Notes under the pieces: generated by a model
Told to the model about the DNA's origin: nothing
What the model saw: only the letters and a program-made list of their open reading frames with translations
Database searches by the model: none
Shown: piece by piece, positions 51,794 to 54,619 of the stretch
How positions within the stretch are numbered: position 1 is the stretch's first letter
Layout of the letters: each line of letters starts with the position of its first letter
Made by a program: the position numbers and the translations under genes
From: JBKEHD01 sp046710445
Lineage (GTDB): Bacteria; Pseudomonadota; Alphaproteobacteria; Rickettsiales; Midichloriaceae
DNA: 54,619 bases
Assembly (NCBI GenBank): GCA_046710445.1
Contig: JBKEHD010000004.1
Coordinates: 1 to 54,619, forward strand
Reading direction: 5' to 3'

Positions 51794-51832
51794 CTCATTT
51801 AATATTTCATTTTAGTATAACGAGGTTTAGTT

Positions 51833-52210
51833 GTGGCACGTATTGCCGGTGTAAATATCCCGCCAAGGAAAAAAATATCTATTTCATTAACATATATTTA
51901 TGGGATAGGTAAGCATAATTCATCTACTGTTTGCAAAAAAGCAAATGTGGATCCTGATATTAGGGTAGAACGACTTTCTGACGATCAAGTAAGGAAACTC
52001 AGAGAAGTAGTCGATGCAAACTTTATTGTTGAAGGTGATTTAAAATCAGAAAGATTAACTAATATTAAAAATCTTATAGATATAAAATCCTACAGAGGTA
52101 TGCGTCATTTGAGAAAATTACCTGTACGAGGCCAAAGAACTAGCACAAATGCTAGAACTAGAAAAGGTAAAGCTGTCGCGATAGCAGGAAAGAAAAAAGT
52201 AACAAAATAA
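51833..52210 (+). CDS. rpsM: Ribosomal protein uS13
   Basis: A 125-aa small-subunit protein of the head. ARIAGVNIPPRKKI, YIYGIGKHNS, SYRGMRHLRKLPVRGQRT and NARTRKGK are diagnostic. The start is GTG at 51833, preceded by a CGAGG ribosome-binding site. It is the first gene of an rpsM-rpsK-rpoA-rplQ unit with its own promoter, rather than following secY-adk. Confidence 0.98.
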   Translation: MARIAGVNIPPRKKISISLTYIYGIGKHNSSTVCKKANVDPDIRVERLSDDQVRKLREVVDANFIVEGDLKSERLTNIKNLIDIKSYRGMRHLRKLPVRGQRTSTNARTRKGKAVAIAGKKKVTK

Positions 52211-52223
52211 TTTAGCAATTTTC

Positions 52224-52601
52224 ATGGTTAAGGTTAAGAAAAAAAATAGAAACGTAAATATTGGCATTGCTCATATATCAGCTACGTTCAATAATACCAT
52301 TATTACTATTACCAATAACCAAGGTGAAACACTCACTTGGTCATCAGCTGGGTGCAATGGATTTAAAGGATCAAGAAAATCAACTCCTTATGCGGCACAA
52401 GTTGCAGCAGAAGAAGCAGCAAAAAAAGCTATGTCAGAATTTAGCATGAAAAATATATCTATAGAGATAAATGGACCTGGTACAGGAAGAGAAGCTGCTG
52501 TAAGAGGATTAGTATCCGCTGGCTTAAATGTGACGGTGATAAAGGATAAGACACCAGTTCCTCATAATGGTACACGTCCACCTAAAAAAAGAAGAGTTTA
52601 A
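52224..52601 (+). CDS. rpsK: Ribosomal protein uS11
   Basis: A 125-aa small-subunit platform protein. Blocks: GIAHISATFNNTIITITN, WSSAGCNGFKGSRKSTPYAAQVAAE, GPGTGREAAVRGL and TPVPHNGTRPPKKRRV. Complete. Lies between rpsM and rpoA. Confidence 0.98.
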   Translation: MVKVKKKNRNVNIGIAHISATFNNTIITITNNQGETLTWSSAGCNGFKGSRKSTPYAAQVAAEEAAKKAMSEFSMKNISIEINGPGTGREAAVRGLVSAGLNVTVIKDKTPVPHNGTRPPKKRRV

Positions 52602-52617
52602 TAAATAAGGTATTAAA

Positions 52618-53652
52618 ATGGAATCAGCGGAATCAGCAAGCAATCCTTTAAACTGGTCTACTCTTGTAAAACCAGTGGATTACTCTGTAAAAGAAACAGA
52701 TACTAATTCAGCAAAATTTGTAATTGCTCCATTAGAAAAAGGTTTTGGAACTACCCTTGGCAATACATTGAGAAGGGTTTTATTATCATCTCTACAAGGA
52801 ACTGCAATATGTGCGGTTAAGATAGAAGGTATTGATCATGAGTATTCTTCTATAGATGGTGTTATGGAAGATGTTTTAAACATTATCCTAAATCTAAAAT
52901 CTATAGTTTTCAAAGGAAACACTTGTTTTAAACATAAAAAAGTACAGATAACAGCATCTGGAAAAGGTCCTGTAAAAGCTAGTGCAATCGCTACTTCCAC
53001 AGGGTTTGAAGTAGTAAATGAAGATTTTGTAATTTGTAATATTACTAAAGATATAAATTTGAATATGGAATTAGTAATAACATCTTCAAAAGGTTATAAA
53101 TTTGCAAATGATCATGAAGATTTAGATTATGGAAATGACTTTATATTGATAGATTCAATATTTTCTCCTGTATTAAAATGCTTTTTTCATGTTGAAAATA
53201 CTCGTGTGGGATCCAAGACTGAGTATGATAAACTAATATTAGATTTAGAAACTAATGGTTCTATTACACCAGAAACAGCAATAGGATATGCTGCAAAAAT
53301 ACTGCAAGAGCAGCTTCAAGTCTTTATTAATTTTAAAGATGTAGAAGAAATAATAAAACCTGAAGAGAAAAAATTACCATTCAACGTTAATTTATTACGA
53401 AAAGTGAGTGATTTAGAATTATCTGTAAGGTCATATAATTGTTTAAAAAACGAAAATATAAAATACATAGGAGATTTAGTCACTAAGACAGAAGCTCAGA
53501 TGTTAAAAACAGCAAATTTTGGAAGAAAATCCTTAAATGAGATAAAAGATATTTTAGTTAAAATGGATTTATCTTTTGGTATCGAAGTCAAAGAATGGCC
53601 ACCAGAAGATATTGAAGCGATTATAACTGAACATTTATCTGATAATAAATAA
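52618..53652 (+). CDS. rpoA: RNA polymerase subunit alpha
   Basis: A 344-aa subunit that scaffolds polymerase assembly and binds promoter UP elements and activators. The N-terminal domain has FVIAPLEKGFGTTLGNTLRRVLLSSL; the C-terminal domain has ELSVRSYNCLKNENIKYIGDLV and FGRKSLNEIKDIL. An AAGG ribosome-binding site precedes the ATG. Confidence 0.98.
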   Translation: MESAESASNPLNWSTLVKPVDYSVKETDTNSAKFVIAPLEKGFGTTLGNTLRRVLLSSLQGTAICAVKIEGIDHEYSSIDGVMEDVLNIILNLKSIVFKGNTCFKHKKVQITASGKGPVKASAIATSTGFEVVNEDFVICNITKDINLNMELVITSSKGYKFANDHEDLDYGNDFILIDSIFSPVLKCFFHVENTRVGSKTEYDKLILDLETNGSITPETAIGYAAKILQEQLQVFINFKDVEEIIKPEEKKLPFNVNLLRKVSDLELSVRSYNCLKNENIKYIGDLVTKTEAQMLKTANFGRKSLNEIKDILVKMDLSFGIEVKEWPPEDIEAIITEHLSDNK

Positions 53653-53663
53653 AAAATATTATT

Positions 53664-54020
53664 ATGCACCATAGAAAAAGTTACAGAACATTATCAAGAA
53701 GCACCGCTCATAGAAAGAGTCTACTTAGAAACCTTTGTATATCTCTTATAAATAATGGACAAATCAAAACTACGCTACCAAAAGCGAAAGAATTAAGACC
53801 TATAATAGAAAAAATGGTTACCGCTGGAAAAGCAAATTCTTTACATGCAAGAAGGCGTCTTATTTCTAAGTTAGGTGGTGCGGAATCCGCAACAAATAAA
53901 ATCATGACTGAAATATCTCCAAAATTTGCAGATAGAAATGGTGGTTATACAAGAATTCTAAAATACGGATATAGAAAAGGGGACTGTGCTCCCATGGCAA
54001 TCATTCAATTTGTAGAATAA
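53664..54020 (+). CDS. rplQ: Ribosomal protein bL17
   Basis: A 118-aa large-subunit protein near the exit tunnel. MHHRKSYRTLSRSTAHRKSLLRNL, TTLPKAKELRPIIEKM and RNGGYTRILKYGYRKGDCAPMA are typical. It ends the alpha operon; no clear terminator follows. Confidence 0.98.
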   Translation: MHHRKSYRTLSRSTAHRKSLLRNLCISLINNGQIKTTLPKAKELRPIIEKMVTAGKANSLHARRRLISKLGGAESATNKIMTEISPKFADRNGGYTRILKYGYRKGDCAPMAIIQFVE

Positions 54021-54501
54021 AATAATAGGCAATTCCCTTTCAATCTTTAAATATTGTTAGGGAGAATCCGTTTCATTTATTTCAGCACTTATATCATTCC
54101 TATTTTTAGTATCTTGATAATTCACTTATGAAATTATATGTATATAATTTCAAGTATATAACAACCCCAAACACATACAAATCTTTTAAGCGAATAAAGG
54201 AATTACACTAAAAATTCTATATAAATGCCATGTGCTATAGGGTGATTATAAATTTATTAGAAATCGAACTGGTGAGATGCTTTGCTTTAAATTATTCATG
54301 AGTACCACAAAAATTATTGTAAAAATAAAAGTCTTGCACATGATAAATTTTACTCACTGGCTCTGTATAATGAAAAAGAATTAAATTATAGCAAAATTTA
54401 AACCTTCCTTACACATCTGATACAACCCATCTTACAAAATAATATGACAAGTATAATGCTTTCTGATATCATGACGATATATTAATTTAAAGTGGGGTGT
54501 T
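54021..54501. other. Long intergenic region with a palindrome
   Basis: About 480 nt with no ORF longer than some 30 codons, no tRNA and no clear rho-independent terminator for the rplQ operon. It contains a perfect 22-bp palindrome at 54130-54151 (GAAATTATAT, GT, ATATAATTTC), which could be an operator or a weak processing or termination hairpin, and a probable promoter at its right end. Confidence 0.5.
54444..54472 (+). promoter_or_regulatory. Putative promoter of the right-edge gene
   Basis: ATGACA (54444-54449), a 17-nt spacer and TATCAT (54467-54472); each hexamer matches five of six consensus bases. The predicted leader to the ATG at 54502 is about 20 nt and includes a G-rich ribosome-binding site (GTGGGG). 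Confidence 0.45.
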
Positions 54502-54619
54502 ATGTCGAAATTTGATACTGTATCTGATAATGAAAAAAGTACAAATCTTGAAAAAATGCAAAAAGAGTTTAAAGCAAATATAGATGCAATGACTGCTGCG
54601 CATACAGTGAAGATGGAGC
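54502..54619 (+). CDS. N-terminal fragment of an unidentified protein
   Basis: The first 39 codons of a gene that runs off the right edge, beginning MSKFDTVSDNEKSTNLEKM. The visible part is hydrophilic and predicted helical, without signal peptide. A G-rich ribosome-binding site lies just before the ATG, similar to the AGTGGGG before the 718-aa protein gene (29360-31516). Too short to identify. Confidence 0.55.
   Translation, partial: MSKFDTVSDNEKSTNLEKMQKEFKANIDAMTAAHTVKME

Overview
The window is strongly A+T-rich, gene-dense, proteobacterial DNA. Its gene content points to an alphaproteobacterium of the order Rickettsiales, or a similar reduced, host-associated lineage. The evidence is an isolated gene-transfer-agent (GTA) TIM-barrel tail gene, DUF3576 and DUF2628 proteins of alphaproteobacterial type, a long isoleucyl-tRNA synthetase, single-copy housekeeping genes with conserved operons broken up, and several genes in visible decay. 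LpxB, KdsA, LptA/LptB, MurG, Pal and an NlpD/M23 pair show a cell envelope with LPS and peptidoglycan, so the LPS-less Anaplasmataceae are unlikely. The family cannot be fixed from this window.

Layout. 1-7450 (minus strand): a DUF805 fragment, then lpxB-sdhE-metG-nlpD-like-M23 peptidase-lptB-lptA with the RNase P RNA gene directly upstream of lptA. 7529-14250 (minus): cysS and the 2-oxoglutarate dehydrogenase operon sucA-sucB-lpd. 14359-15904: nrdR-murG. 16067-19699 (plus): an rluD-type pseudouridine synthase and the GTA tail gene. 19761-21005: an accessory cassette of three tiny secreted glycine-rich or collagen-like proteins, bracketed by a perfect 60-bp direct repeat. 21103-23269: dnaX and a DUF3576 lipoprotein. 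23421-25373: a Thr/Cys/Asp-rich repeat protein and an outer-membrane beta-barrel. 25440-33003 (minus): a dicarboxylate-type symporter lacking a normal start codon, an orphan two-partner-secretion (TpsB) transporter, and an unrecognised locus encoding a secreted helical protein, a 718-aa protein and an interrupted protein. 33184-38481 (plus): ileS, an SDR oxidoreductase and an aldo/keto-reductase-like protein with C-terminal repeats. 38488-42851 (minus): DUF2628, a split pseudokinase, bcp, smpB, kdsA. 42928-44809: folC-tsaC. 44820-49223 (minus): a BON lipoprotein, a reduced histidine kinase, rluB, pal and the PLP synthase pair pdxT/pdxS. 49405-54020 (plus): rpmF-plsX-fabH followed by rpsM-rpsK-rpoA-rplQ. 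A new gene starts at the right edge.

The housekeeping genes cover envelope building, the TCA cycle, translation and fatty-acid initiation. The most unusual points are in the accessory parts. Three genes are cut by a single in-frame stop codon with no frameshift (TGA at 5373, TAA at 32710, TAA at 40085), and a fourth has lost its normal start codon. The Gly-rich cassette and its flanking repeats, the 28.7-33 kb unknown locus with the orphan TpsB next to it, and two repeat-bearing proteins (23421-24647 and 37105-38481) are the best candidates for undescribed biology. All calls come from reading the sequence by eye; no searches were run.
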